Origin: Perilla frutescens
Taxonomy: Eukaryota; Streptophyta; Magnoliopsida; Lamiales; Lamiaceae
DNA length: 64,000 nt
Direction: 5' to 3'
Assembly: GCA_026008535.1 (NCBI GenBank)
Contig: BRKX01000003.1
Location: 22,062,001 to 22,126,000, forward strand
Shown: in pieces, positions 23,159 to 35,997 of the stretch
Numbering within the stretch: the stretch's first letter is position 1
Layout: every line of letters begins with the position of its first letter
Program-made: the position numbers and the translations under genes
The notes under the pieces: generated by a model
What the model saw: the letters and a program-made list of their open reading frames with translations, nothing else
Databases searched by the model: none
Told to the model about the DNA's origin: nothing

Positions 23159-24899
23159 TGTTAGGAAAAACTATCAAGGAACCCCTAGATAAGGTTTTGA
23201 TAAAATGTCAAAACTATTCCTGAAAAACTAACCAAGATCCAAGCTGTAGATCTGAGCTGACCAATCCAGAGCCTCAAGAAGGAACTCAACTGAAGCCAGA
23301 GTCAACCCAACTAGAGCATGGTCAACCAGCTGGAAGGATACACCAACCAATCAGAACTCAATCCAACTGAGGGTTAAAAGAGTCGAACTAGTCAAAACAA
23401 ACTGACAGCTAAGTCAGTTAAGCTGAGAGAAAAATCAACAAGACTGAAGAAACTGATAAGAGATCAGTTTAACTAAAGACTGGAAGTATCCAGTTGATGG
23501 CCAAACTTAACTTCAGCCGAACTGAAGTAGACAAACGAATCAATCAAAGGCCAGAACTGAAGTCAGCCAGCTTGTAGGAGAAAACAAGCAAACATCTGAC
23601 TAGGAAGCTCGAGAAAGATCAATCAAACTGACAAGCTAGCCAACAGCTTGTGATCAGTTAAGCGGACAAGAAAGCTCAAGAAAGACCAGTCAAACTGACA
23701 AGCTATTCAACAGCTTGTGATCAGTCGAACTGGAGGAAGAAGCTTAGAATTGCCAACTGGAGTGATAGCCGAACTAAGCAGACAAGCTCAGAACTGCCAA
23801 CTGGAACTCAAACTTGCTAAACTGGAGCTCAGAACTGCCAATTGGAACTCAAACTTGCTAAACTGGAGCTCAGAACTGCCAGCCAGAGAGTCCTGGAGTT
23901 AATGCTCAAATGAAGATCTTGGAATAAATGCTCCAGCAGAGATCCTGGAATTAAATATTCAACAGAGATCGATTGGCAAAGCAACGGCTACTGGAATTAA
24001 ATATTCAACAGAGATCGATTGGTAAAGCAATGGCGACTTCAACCAAAAGCTCCAACGATCATAAAGACCATCTGCCATTGATGAACCAACAGAGCCACCG
24101 ATCAATGGAACTCAACGGTCACAAAATTACTTCTCTATAAAAGACGAGTGAATCAAAGTTTTCAAATGACTTTTCGCGACTTTCATTCTTGAAACCTTCA
24201 TTCAAGTTGTGTCAACTTACAACTGAGCTTTCTTTCTCCCTCCCACATAGCTCAAGGTCCGCATTTGCTAAACCTGCAAGAGTCCAACTGAGAAGAAGAA
24301 CCCACAGAATCAAAGCATTCAGCTAGCTGTTGATAATCCAGCCAGAGCAACCTTCTCAGTTCCAGCAATACACCGATCAACTACCCAGCTCAATTGAAGG
24401 AGCACATCAGTTGATATCCCCTGTTCAAGACTAACCTCTTGAAGATCAAAAGAGATCTAAAACCTTGTAAAGACGTCAATAGCACCTACCTCCCTAGCGA
24501 GCAGTTAGGGACTGCAAGTGTGAGCCGTCTACCCACTGAGGTAGCGAGCCGTTACCAGGTCCAGCCAACTATCCTTCATTATATAATTTGTAAAGAAACT
24601 CAAGTTATATAGTGGAGTTGCCCTTCTGCGGAAGGAAGAGAGGACGTAGAAGTTTGAGACTTCGAACCTCTATAAATTGTCTGTGTGCTGTACTGTTTTG
24701 CTTATACTCGCATATCTTTGAACTGTACACAAGCTCACACAATCTGCACCCAAGCTATCTAAAAAGTGCTCAACTGATCTGTGCATAGATAAGTTACTAA
24801 GCGAGTTAAGGGCCCTTATCATTCCGCATTTGAAGTAAAGTTTTTGTATCAGTTTATTCACCCCCCTCTAAACTGACATCGACTCACCCGGGACTAATA
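23159..24899 (+). repeat. LTR1 of the Copia complex (5' LTR of unit B, 3' LTR of unit A)
   Basis: It begins TGTTAGGAAAAACTATC and ends GGGACTAATA (CA mutated to TA). It matches LTR2 at 40652-42322. The 1,741-bp LTR has internal short duplications, for example three copies of a ~40-bp 'GAACTGCCAACTGGAACTC' unit near 23760-23890 against two in LTR2. It is very rich in (C/T)AACTG words. A TATA box (TATAAAAG) is at 24136-24143. Confidence 0.88.
24136..24143 (+). promoter_or_regulatory. TATA box of LTR1
   Basis: TATAAAAG lies in the middle of the LTR, so U3 would be about 1 kb and R/U5 about 0.75 kb. The same motif is at the equivalent place in LTR2. Confidence 0.65.
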
Positions 24900-24901
24900 A
24901 G

Positions 24902-24913
24902 TGGTATCAGAGC
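24902..24913 (+). promoter_or_regulatory. Primer-binding site, initiator tRNA-Met type
   Basis: TGGTATCAGAGC lies two bases after LTR1. It is complementary to the 3' end of plant tRNA-iMet, the standard Copia primer. Confidence 0.92.
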
Positions 24914-24988
24914 GGTTGATTCTAAGGATCAGCTGTTTCTGCAGATCAACTGAATCAGATCTACTTATCTGTACTAACATTTCAAGCT

Positions 24989-27900
24989 ATGGGAAACCAT
25001 AAGCTACCTTTATTTTCAGTTGAGAAGTATGACAATTGGAACAGAAGAATGAAGGTGCATCTCTGCTCGATCCATGAGAACATGTGGGAAGTTATTGAAG
25101 ATGGTCCAATCATTATCATGATGGACAATGAAGCCCACATAGTTGATCTCAATCAACCAGCCAGGATTCCAAAGCCAACTAATCTTCTCACCAGCGAAGA
25201 GAAGAAGTTGAAGAATCTAGAGTTTGTTGTTCAGGCTGCACTATTTTAAACTCTAGATGAAGATAGAATGAAGGACACAAAGAACTGTACAACTGCCAAG
25301 GAGATATGGGACTTACTAGCAGATCTATGCCAAGAGTCCGAAGCCATCAAAGGAAACAAGCTCCAACTAGCAGTCGACAGATACGAGTCCTTCAAAATGC
25401 AGCCAGAAGAGTCCATCTCAAGCCTTGAAACCAGATTTCTAGGCATCATCAGTGAGATGACCAACTTGGGAAGAAGCTATCCCAATTCTGAGATGAACTC
25501 CAAAATTTTGGATAATCTCACCGAAGAATGGGACATGAAAATGATAGCTACAAAAGAATCAAGAAATCTGAACAGTATCACTCCCAGAGAACTGTTTAGC
25601 TCTCTTAAAGTTCATGAGTACAGCCTAAACCGGAAGAAGGAAACATCAACATCATCAGCTCAAAATGCAGCCTTCTATGGTAAAAGGAACCGGTTTAGAT
25701 ATACTCGAGGAAGGAACAACTTCTGACCTAGAAGCTTACCAACCAGAGAGAATCAGGGCAGATCTTCATCTGAATGAAGAAGAGACACAACCGAAAAGAA
25801 GGAAAACCTGACTAAAGACATCAATGATCAAATTCAGTCAGTTACCAGGTTGTTAGAAAAGCTGAAGAAAGTCAGGGATAAACAATCAGTTCCACTTCAA
25901 ACTGATGAAGTCCCAAAAGATGAGAGAACTCATCAACCAGCTGAACGACCAGCTGAACCATTCAGGGGTGGCAATCAAAATCTAAGAGAATGCTTTCTGA
26001 TAGGACGTATTCTACTTACTTTTATTACTATCTTTTGATGCATTTTCTCCTAATTAATTACCCTATATTTGTTGATATTGGTAGAATGATGTGTTTATTG
26101 AGTTGTGTAGGGATATGTTTCAAAGATGGAGAAAAAGGTCATGCTTTTGGTGCAAAATGGATCTAAGTAAAGAAAGAGCAAAATTCGAGTCTGAGTAGAT
26201 CCGGCCGAAAGGGCATGCAGCTGGAAGATTGGAGCGAGTTTCTAGAAGCTGGGCTTGGATACGCGACTTGGGCTTGCTAACTCCAACTCTCGGCCCAATT
26301 CCAGATCTGGATGCGGCTGCAACAGATTCCACCGCCTAAGAGTCTCTATTTTACCAATTACCTAGTTGGGATTAGATTAGGATGTTAATTTCCATGTGGA
26401 TACTATCTTAATTAAGGATATTATATATAGATTAGGACTTATCATAATTCCATTCGATTATTCATGCTAGAACGCAGCAGCAGAGAAACGCTTGGAGCAG
26501 ATTTTATATTTAATCTTCTTCGTTAATTTATGTTGCTCGATTCCAGCATGCAAAGTAGCTAATTTATTCGTATTCCGGTGACGATGACGAAGCTCCACTT
26601 ATATAACTGTGAGATCTAATTGTTTGTTCATAATTAATTGATGCATGTATCTGTTATTCTTGGAATTCGGGTCGTTAATTATTCTAAGTCTATCGAGTAG
26701 TTGCAAATATTTGGTAGGTTGTGATTAATTACTAGACAATTTAAATCGGCCATACGTAATCGTGGTTTAGGTTTAATAAGTGGTAAAACGGTTGCTCAAA
26801 TAACTAGGAGAATAACAGAGTTAATTTTACAGTCCTGCGTCAGAGTCTGTAATTTAAGAATCGGGTCTTTCTTGTGCTCATTGTTGTCGGCTCATTAAAC
26901 TCATAGAGCGTCTCTTACAGTTGTCAGTCGATTAGGGAAGTATTTAATGAAGCGTCTTCTTAATTATCGAAACAGTATGGAGAGATGAGGTCATGTCAGA
27001 AGCGTCTTCAGTGACTATAACTGATTTGCATGGTTTGATTAATTAATTCCTGCATCTGTGATCGGTGTTATAAGTGGAGTGGAGTTTGTTAGATCTGGAA
27101 TACCCTTTTGTCATTGGTTTAAAACAGTTCGTTGTGTAATTATTTTCTTCAGTTGGTTATTTAATTCCTCAATTTTTTTTGTTATATAATTCACAGACTG
27201 AAAGTTTGGGCACGCAGACTGAAAGTTAAGAGTAGTTCTCGCCGGTCCTTTGGGAGACGATCCTGCTCACCACTGTACTCTACAGTGTGGGCTTGCCGAC
27301 GAAAGTCGAAACATTTATTTTTGGTGAAAAACGACGCACCACTTTCACTGCCACAAACAAGGACATTACAGATATGAATGTCCAGAACTCCCTGAAGACA
27401 AGAAGGCCAAAGTGAGGAGAAGCTTCTTCAAAAGGAAAGCAATGATTGCAAACTTCAAGAATGCCGTGCTAGACGATTCAGACTATCCATCTGGAATTGA
27501 TTCTGACGGCTACAGCTCAGATGATGAAGGATTATTCTACCTCATGGCTGACAATGATGAAGAGGTTAGTACAGCTGACTCTAAAACCTCTTTCTATCAT
27601 ATTAATGAAGCAACTATCTCTAGCAATGAACTTGACATGAAACTTATGATGCTAGAAGATCAATTAGCTTCAACATTCTGCTTGCATGTTGAATTGAGAG
27701 ATGAAAACAATGAACTGAGAAATAGAGTTAGAAAACTGAGCATTGATCATGAAAGAATGAATTATCTTGAATCTCAGTTTGTGGAACTTGAAAAGTTGAA
27801 ATTGAGAACTGTTGATCTAGAAGCTGAGAATCAAAAACTCAAGCAAGAGATCCATGAGAGAGAAGAAGTAACTCTCAAGTTCAAAAAGGGATCTCAAATT

Positions 27901-30900
27901 CTAGATGAGATATTGAATCATCAGAGAACCGGAACCAACAGCACGGGTCTGGGATACAACAAGTTCACTGCCTTAGAGAAAGGAAAGGCAGTTGCTCAAC
28001 CCAGTGATAAAGGAATCCTAAAAGGATTCACCAGATCAATTCATGATCAGCCAGCTGAGACATCCAAAGGCAAAGGAATATTGAGAAATCCTCAAACTCA
28101 GCCCAGACAATTCAGACAGTTCTCCCAACCAAAAACACCAGGTCAACTGAAGCCAAAATTCCAGTCAAGACCATCAGTTCATCCAAACCAATCCTTTCAT
28201 TCAAGGTCTTCAGTTCAACAGAGACCATCAGCTCACAAAAAACCACCAGCTCAACACAGAATGCCCCCAAGGCAAACTAATAGATCAGTCCACTTCAGAA
28301 AGAAAAACCAGTTTAGATCTCAAGCATATCCTACCAAGAAGTTCAATCAGAACACCTATAAGAGAGATCAAAGAAACTCATTTGAACCCTACCATCACTA
28401 TAACGAGTACCTGGATTCCAGAAATGAACTGAGAGTTGATAAAAAAAGGGTTCAATCCAGTAAACTGGAAACATACAAGGCGTTGGCCTGATCAAAGAGC
28501 TCAATGGTCTCAAGATAAAAGAATTTTAGTTGAATTGTTTTATCCTACTAACTCTCAACGCAGGTACCATTCAACTGATTCAACTCAAAATAAAAGAGTT
28601 GAAAGAAAATTTAAACTGATCAAGCGATCCAAATCAGTTGGATCTCTGAATGATAAAAAGCCGAAAGCTTGGCAAGTTTGGATTCCAAAGAGCTTGATGT
28701 ATCAACAAGGACCCGATATGAAACGGGTCTCAAAATGCTAATCCTTGTTTTTGCAAGATAAGAGCATCCTATCTATGAAGAAAATCAAAGATATCTGGTA
28801 TCTAGATAGCAGGTGCTCCAAGCACATGACCGGAGACAGAGAAGATCTCGACGGTTATGAAGAAGTCAAAGGTCCATTTGTCATATTTGGAGACAACTCC
28901 AAAAGCCGAACCATTGGAGAAGGGTTCGTGGTCAAGGGGAAGTTTTAGTAAATGGAGTCTCCCATGTGGATGGACTAAAACATAAACTACTCAGCATCAG
29001 CCAACTGTGCGACAATGGCCACTTAGTTGACTTCAGCAAAAACTCCTGCAACATAAGAGACAAGTCAACTGGAGCAATTCTTCTTACTGGCATAAGGAGA
29101 GGCAACATGTATATTGTTGACTGGTCAACCGGCTACTCAGAAGCTTGCTTTCTTTCAAAAGGATCGACTGAAGTAAGTTGGCTATGGCATCGACGACTAA
29201 ACAACCTCAACTTCAAAACTATCAACTACATGGCCAAGAAAGAGCTAGTTGAGGGGCTTCCCAAGGAGATATATAAGAAAACAGGCGTGTGTGGACCATG
29301 CGAAAAAGGGAAGCAAGTGAAGTCATTCTTCAAGAATAGGAGTCATCCACCAGGAACAACTGAATGCCTTCAACTGCTACATATGGATCTGTTTGGTCCA
29401 GTCAGACCACAGACCCCAAAAGGTAAAAGATTCACACTCGTAGTAGTTGATGATTTCTCAAGATATACGTGAGTGGAATTCTTGAGGAGCAAAGAAGAAA
29501 CTTACGCTAAGCTAACAACGCTGATCAGAAGGCTGCAAACTGAAAAAGAGAGATCAGTTCAAAGGATTTACTCCGACAATGGAACTGAATTTGTGAATCA
29601 GCAAATGATCAGTTTTCTCAGCAAACTTGAAATCACTCACGAACACTCAGCTGCAAGAACTCCACAACAAAACGGTGTAGCTGAACGGTAAAACCGGACA
29701 CTCAAAAAACCAGCTCGAGCAATGATAGCTGATGCCAACATAGCTGAAGGTTACTGGGCTGAAGCAGTCAACACAGCCTGCCACACTCAAAATTGAAGTG
29801 CCATCATCACCGCACATAACAAAACACGTTATGAACTGTATAAGGGTCGTAAGCCTTCTATCTCATACTTTAAAATATTTAGCTGTAAATGATATATTCA
29901 CAACAATGGCAAGACTCAACTGAAAGCTTTCAGTGCTAAAGTTGATGAGGAAATATTTCTTGGTTATAATTCGCCTCACGCACAAGCTTACAGAGTGTTC
30001 AATAAACGAACTCTTGTTGTGAAAATAACATGTCATGTGGTATTTGATAAATTTACTAATGAGTACAGGAACAAAGAAATAATAGACACATTAATTCAAG
30101 TACTACCTAGTGAAACTGAAAACTCGCAGGACTATATGGATCACATTGTTCTAGGGCAGCTTAAAGCTTCACTAGAAGATTGCAATAAAACTGGCACTAG
30201 GCCAGTTGAGAACAATCTGGTCAATGAGAACACAAATCATGCTGAGACCATAAACCCCACAACTGAAACAGGGGGAAGAACTGACGAAGATACTGAACCA
30301 ACTAATGAAAGGACGACTGATGACGTCACCACAGTAGAACCAGCTGAAGCTATCTTGCCCAAATAGCTCCGAAGCCATCCAACTGATAAGATAGTTGGTG
30401 ATCCAAGAAGCCGAGTCCAAACTAGAAGTTCAACTGAGCATGCACTATTCACATGCTTCATATCTCAGACGGAACCAGCAAACGTCAAAGAAGCCTTAGA
30501 AGATTCAGACTGGATCATAGCCATGCAAGAAGAACTAAATCAATTCACAAGAAATAACGTATGGTTTCTTGTTGATAGACCAAAATCCCTGAAGGTCATT
30601 GGCACAAAATGGGTTTTTCGCAACAAGCTGGACGAACAAGGTGTGATCACGAGGAACAAGGAAAGACTGGTAGCCAAAGGATACTCACAAAGTGAAGGGA
30701 TCGACTTTGATGAGACATTCACACCAGTTGCAAGATTGGAAGCCATCAGACTATTCCTAGCCTATGCAGCTCACTTCAACTTCACATTCTATCAAATGGA
30801 TGTCAAGAGTGCGTTTCTTCAATGAATGCTCAAGGAGGATGTATATGTCGAGCAACCGCCAGGCTTTGAAATTGGTGATCAAGTCTTCAAGCTGAAGAAA

Positions 30901-32055
30901 GCTCTCTACGGACTGAAGCAAGCTCCTCGAGAGTGGTATGAAACTCTCACAATCTTCTTGCTGAAGAATGGGTTTCAAAAGGGAGTCATTGATCGAACTC
31001 TATTCCGGATAGAACGATCAACTGAGATCTTAATGGTTCAAATTTATGTGGATGACATAATTTTTGGATCAAAAAGTACAGATCTATGCACACGATTCGC
31101 TCAACTGATGCAAAGCAAATTCGAGATGAGCATGATGGGAGAAATGACATTCTTCCTAGGACTCCAAGTGAAGCAGCTGAAAGACGGGATCTTTATCAGC
31201 CAGGCCAAGTACACTAAGGAGCTAGTCAAGAAGTTTGGACCTAATAAAGGAAAAACTCTCAAGATTCCTATGAACACATCAGTTCAGCTAACTCTTGATG
31301 AAGAAGGAGAATCAGTTAGCCAGACATACTACAGAGGAATCATTGGGTCACTACTCTACCTAACGGCTAGCCGACCAGAGATCTCCTATTCAGTCAGTCT
31401 ATACGCGCGGTTCCAAGCCAACTCGAAGAAAAGTCATCTTGAAGCGGTAAAGAGGATTATCAAATACCTCAAAGGAACCATAAATCTTGGACTATGGTAT
31501 CCCAGAGACGACAGTTTGAGTCTAATTGGCTATTCAGACTCAGACTTTGGTGGATGCAAGATTGATAGAAAAGGTACCAGTGGAACATGTCAGTTTCTTG
31601 GAAGCAAAATGATATCCTGGTTCAGCAAGAAGTAGCACTCAGTTGCTACGTCAACAACTGAAGCAGAATATGTAGCTGCAGGAAGCTGCTGTGCTCAGAT
31701 ACTCTGGATAAAGCAACAGTTGAAGGACTACAAAGTCAAAACTGAAGAAGTACCTATATTCTGTGACAACAATAGTGCAATTGCAATATCTCAGAATCCA
31801 GTTCTGCATTCAAGAACTAAACACATTGACATAAGGCACCACTTCATCAGAGATCACATCGAGAAGAAGGACATATGCATCAAATACGTCAACACGGAGA
31901 AGCAGATAGCTGACATCTTTACCAAACCATTGTCTGAAGCAAGGTTTATGGAGCTATGCATACAACTGGGACTACTTGAACTAACATCAAAGGATGAAGA
32001 TAGTCAACTGGAAGAAAAAGGTCAGAAAACTATTCCAACTGAAGAGGAGAACTGA
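24989..32055 (+). pseudogene. Copia gag-pol polyprotein of unit B, multiply disrupted
   Basis: The gag N-terminus starts at 24989 (LPLFSVEKYDNWNRRMKVHL). The CCHC knuckle begins near 25989 and is split by a solo LTR. The gag C-terminus is at 27412-28440, with a Leu/Glu coiled coil. Protease is at 28745-28948, with its active site reading Asp-Ser-Arg at 28805-28813 instead of Asp-Ser-Gly. Integrase covers about 29160-29900 (LWHRRLNN, a Cys pair, then MDLFGP, YSDNGTEF and PQQNGVAER). RT runs from 30523 (GTKWVFRNK, YVDD at 31045-31056) and RNase H from about 31500 (GYSDSDFGG, TEAEYVAA). In-frame stops occur near 25247, 25724, 29470, 29689, 29794, 30364, 30823 and 31633. The frame shifts at an A7 run near 28440 and returns near 28945. 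No functional product is expected. Confidence 0.9.
25998..27341 (+). mobile_element. Athila/Tat-like solo LTR inserted in the Copia gag
   Basis: The 1,344-bp segment has TGATAGGACG...ACGCACCA ends and a perfect 5-bp duplication CTTTC (25993-25997 and 27342-27346). The sequence is related to the Gypsy LTRs at 9948/15174: shared GTGAGATCTAATT, 'GGTCCTTTGGGAGACGATC' and GTGAAAAACGACGCACCA. It has no interior, so it arose by LTR-LTR recombination after insertion. It interrupts the zinc knuckle between the first Cys and the second. Duplication plus LTR adds 1,349 bases, which is not a multiple of three. Confidence 0.93.
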
Positions 32056-32965
32056 ACCGAAAGGCTTCAACTCATCAAAATGAGTAGTTCACAACTGAGA
32101 AAGTTGTTGAACTGATCAGTTGGACACATAAGCTATCAGTTCGAACTGAAGTGAGAAGCTGTGCAAAGAAAGTAAACTGAAGCTGATCACTCTACCCCAT
32201 TAGCTCAACTGAATCATCAGTTCATTTGCTCAAGCTGAGGCAAGGAGCAAGGCAGAGTCAGCCAAATGGCCTCAAATGATGATCCAGCCAGTCAAGCAGA
32301 ATGTACCAGCTGCAAAATGCTCAAACTGATGGAGAAGTCAAAGGAACAGTAATCAACTCAACAGGAGACATCAGTTCAAAAATCAGCTAAAGGAGAGCAG
32401 CTGAACTGAGAAGCAGCTGAATTAAAATTCCAGCAGGCAAGGCCAGGAAAGAACTGATGAGAAAACATCTCAGTTGGAGCTGATCAATCTGGAAATCATC
32501 AGCTACAGTCGAAGCCAACTGATGATGTAATCAGTTTAAAGCCAAGAGGAAGCCACAAGAGAGAAACAGATAAGTTTAAAATTTTTAATAGTGGGAACGG
32601 TAAAAATACGTGTCACTCCAATATTATCGTTGGACTTACTCTCTCTCCTCATTAATCCCCAACGGATAGAATCGAAAGCCAATTGACGGGTCGATTGAAT
32701 AGTTTCTGACCATTGAAATCAGGGCACCCGAAATATCCTAACCGTTGGACGAGCTCCACCTCCTTTTATAAAAAGGATGGCTGAATTCTAGTTTCACTTT
32801 TATCGATCCAAGACTTAGTCAAGAATTCAAGCCTCTTTCCCTCCGTTTCCTCAAAAGTTCTGCAAAACAGTTGCGAAAATCAAGGATTCAGTTTCAAATC
32901 CAGTTCAGTCAAAACCAGATCATACCCTTTTCTTCAAATCGCTCTCCAAGCCTCACAAAAACTCC
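32056..32965 (+). promoter_or_regulatory. Spacer with promoter-like leader upstream of accessory ORF 1
   Basis: The first 500 bases after pol are dense in CAACTGA/TCAGTT words. A TATA-like TTTATAAAA lies at 32764-32772, about 195 bases before the ATG at 32966, followed by a C/T-rich leader. The arrangement is what one expects of a separate internal promoter, although none has been shown. Confidence 0.45.
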
Positions 32966-35617
32966 ATGGCTAAAAGGAGCGCACCAACTGTTCGACGAAA
33001 GTTCAACTTCAGAAAAACTGGTGAATCATCTCAAAGATTCCAAATGAATATATACAGAGACAAATTTTTAGATCAAGCTTCATATAGAGAAAGGTGCTCA
33101 AATTCTCCACTCTGCAACTCGTTAATCTCGAAGATCGAACAATCAGGATTGAAGAGATTCACTGAAATCACTCCGACAAAGATCTATCCTGAACCAGTAG
33201 TTAAGTTCTATTTGACCTCAAAAGGATATGATGACAGAATCACAACTAAAGTTCGCGGAATAGAACTGGAAATCACTCCAGATCTGCTCAGAGGGATATT
33301 TCAACTTCCCACCTCTGGTATAAGACTACAAGACGTGGAAGTTGACCAAGAACAAGCCTACAATCTCTGGAAGCGAGCAAACTGCGATGATCCCTACAAA
33401 AGTAGTACACCCATGTCCTGCTTCCAGGAAGAATATAGAATTCTAGCATCAGTTTTAGCTAGAATGATTGTCGGCACAGCAAGATGTCATTCAGAGATGG
33501 TTGAGCATAAATACAAAGCATGTGCGGCAATCACCACGAATGTCAAAGTAAACTGGGCTCAGTATTTCTTTGAACAAATCAAGAAGTACGTAGATATTGT
33601 GGGAAAGCACTGGAAAGAAACTGAGTTCCATCAAAAGATGTGCTATGCCTGCAGGATCAGCAACATACTGGAAAGCACTCTCAACTTCATGGCAGAAGAA
33701 ACTGAAACACTGATGATTGAGAAGCTGGACTTCATACCATCAACTGCCAGAAGACAACCAGCTTCAAAAACCATAATCATCAAAAGCACTCAGCAAACTG
33801 ATGCTCCCTCAAAGAAAGCAGAGAAGTCTGTTAAAAGAAAAGACAAGGAGATCGCCACAGAGGTACAATAAGAGGACTCCGACTCTGAAGACAACATCAC
33901 AATCAGCCAAATGATGGGAACTCCAATCAGAGACAAGCCGCTACAGCAAGTTCAATTTAGATCAACGGCTGCCTCATCTGAAGCAGGAACCTCTACCAGA
34001 CCAGTTCAAACCAATGGCAAAGCAAAGAAGAAGTCAGCAACACCTCAATCGAGAGGAAAGAAGAAGCAATCAGGACCTCCACCTCCTCCAAAACTGCCTC
34101 CCTTCAATATCAAAGCATTTGATATGGCATCAGTTCAGGGAGATGACATTGTGCCCTTCAGGGGAGTTCCACCATGAGGCACAGGGGCTGACTACTTCAG
34201 AACTGCCTGTCCCCCAATGGCAGAAACTAATGAAAATATAAGAGCTCTCACAAGAGCTGAGGTCATCAAAAGTTGGGCCGATGAACAAATAACCAAATTC
34301 ATATCTGAGAATTTTGTTGAGGATGTGATTGGCACAGCTGCTCTATACAAAGCTCTCTCAAGGTATGTGTATTGGTACTTGTGGAGACATTACTTCAATT
34401 CTGAAGCCCACTTTCTCCTAACCACCCTTCATGGGATGAGCTTCTGGAGAAGAGAAGAGAGATGGAGCATGAAATGGGATGGACAAGCGACTCCTGAACA
34501 GAATCTAATCATTACTTTGAAAAAAATGCTTGCCATACGAAGAAATCATCCTCACCCAGATCAACAAACGTTGTTAGAAGTAATGGACGATCTGCTCAAT
34601 TAGGCCAATATCCAACTGCCACCACTACAAACAGAGGCTGAGCGACAACATTAGAGAAATCCCCAAGTACGACAGCATTGGTTGCTTAGGTAAATACTCA
34701 TCTTCAGGCAACGACGGCACCAGCAGGTACATGAGCAACTTCACAGAGAAGCCCAAAGCAGTCACCGAGGAGCTGAAACTGCAGAAGCCTCCAACTCAAG
34801 GCAAACTGTCTTAGCATCTGTTACTAGGGAGTTAACTTTTGAAGAATCCCCTCGATTAGCCAAAGTCATCATTAATCTCCTTGATGACTCTCCAGAAGTA
34901 GAAGTAGCTGATGAGCGAACTGCCAGTGATCTGGAGTTCGAAGAACTGCTCAAATCACCTACTCTACCAGTTCTGCCGAGTGAAGAGCAGTTAGAAGAGC
35001 CAGCTGAGAAGGCTCAATAGTTTGAGGAGTCAACTGAACCCCAAATCGCTCCTCCCCAAGAGCCCACTGCTGATGAAGGAGCTCCCTCAACTATTCCTCC
35101 CACTGCTCCAGTAATAGAGCCAGCTGAGTCTGACGAGCCAACTGATCAGACAGCTCAAGAGGATGATCAACCTGCCTACCAAGGTACGCTAGCTATAACT
35201 GCGTACTTTGATCCAGTTCAAAGGGCTCTTCAAGCTGAAGCCCAAGCTGCTGCACCGAAGACTCTACCAGAGTCGAGCTATGATGAATTAGTCAGTATGG
35301 AGAAGGCTGAGCAATCCCACATAGTTCCATGTGAGGAACTGATAGGAACTGAAGATGGAGAAGAGGTTGACTCAAGAGCAGCTCAGCTCGATGATCAACC
35401 AAGTAGCTTATCAGTCCAGCTCCCTGCCTACTATGCAGACTTGATCCACAGCCTGCACCAACAGGTAAAACTGAACACAGAGCAAATTCAGAAGCTGCAA
35501 GCTCACCCCAGACTCCAGTCAGCAGGAACTGAGTCTTCAAGTAGTGACGAGGATGGTGAAGGTGACTCCATCGAACCGCTTGCTAAGAGGAGGAAAACTG
35601 AGCACAAGAAGGACTAG
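32966..35617 (+). pseudogene. Accessory ORF 1 of unit B (unknown function, long form)
   Basis: A single frame of 884 codons runs from ATG 32966 to TAG 35615, interrupted by stops near 33869, 34175, 34601, about 34651, 34693 and 35018. The first 240 residues contain YPEPVVKFYLTSKGYDD and FQLPTSGI, then VNWAQYFFEQI, which matches the middle block of the other copies. A second block (YVYWYLWRHYFNSEAHFLL, then HGMSFWRREERWSMKW) is at about 34360-34470. The C-terminal half is acidic and rich in Pro, Glu and Ala. It ends in SLHQQVKLNTEQIQKLQAH (a short coil), a Ser/Asp/Glu run and a basic KRRKTEHKK tail that looks like a nuclear localisation signal. I do not recognise a biochemical function. Position after pol corresponds to the env-like region of Sireviruses, but no signal peptide or membrane segment is visible. 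Confidence 0.6.
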
Positions 35618-35997
35618 TGGCTTTTCAAGTTCAATTGATTAGAAAGCCCTAAGTTTACTTCTTGTAACTCAGTTTGTCAAACATTCTTTTTGATCTATAA
35701 AAAGATTATCTTTTTACTTCCAAATAAATGTCGACTCAGCATTTATTTTGAATATTTTGACCGTTGCAAAACAATGAAACATTTCAAAGTCATTAAATGC
35801 CAACGACCAAAATAAAAGAGGCCAGGGCCAGTACCATTCCAACCATCAGATTTATGAGCCTGCCCAATCACTCATAAAAGCCCCTCTCTTATAACCCTCT
35901 CAGAAATACCCCTCCTACGCTCTCAAAAGCTATCTCTCTCTCTCTTTCTCTCTCTCAAAGCTCTTGAAATTCCCCAAAAGCTCAGCCAATCCCAAAG
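35618..35997 (+). promoter_or_regulatory. Promoter-like leader upstream of accessory ORF 2
   Basis: CATAAAAG at 35873-35880 and CTTATAACC at about 35889 are TATA-like and lie about 110-125 bases before the ATG. They are followed by a long CT-rich leader (35930-35960). Confidence 0.45.
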
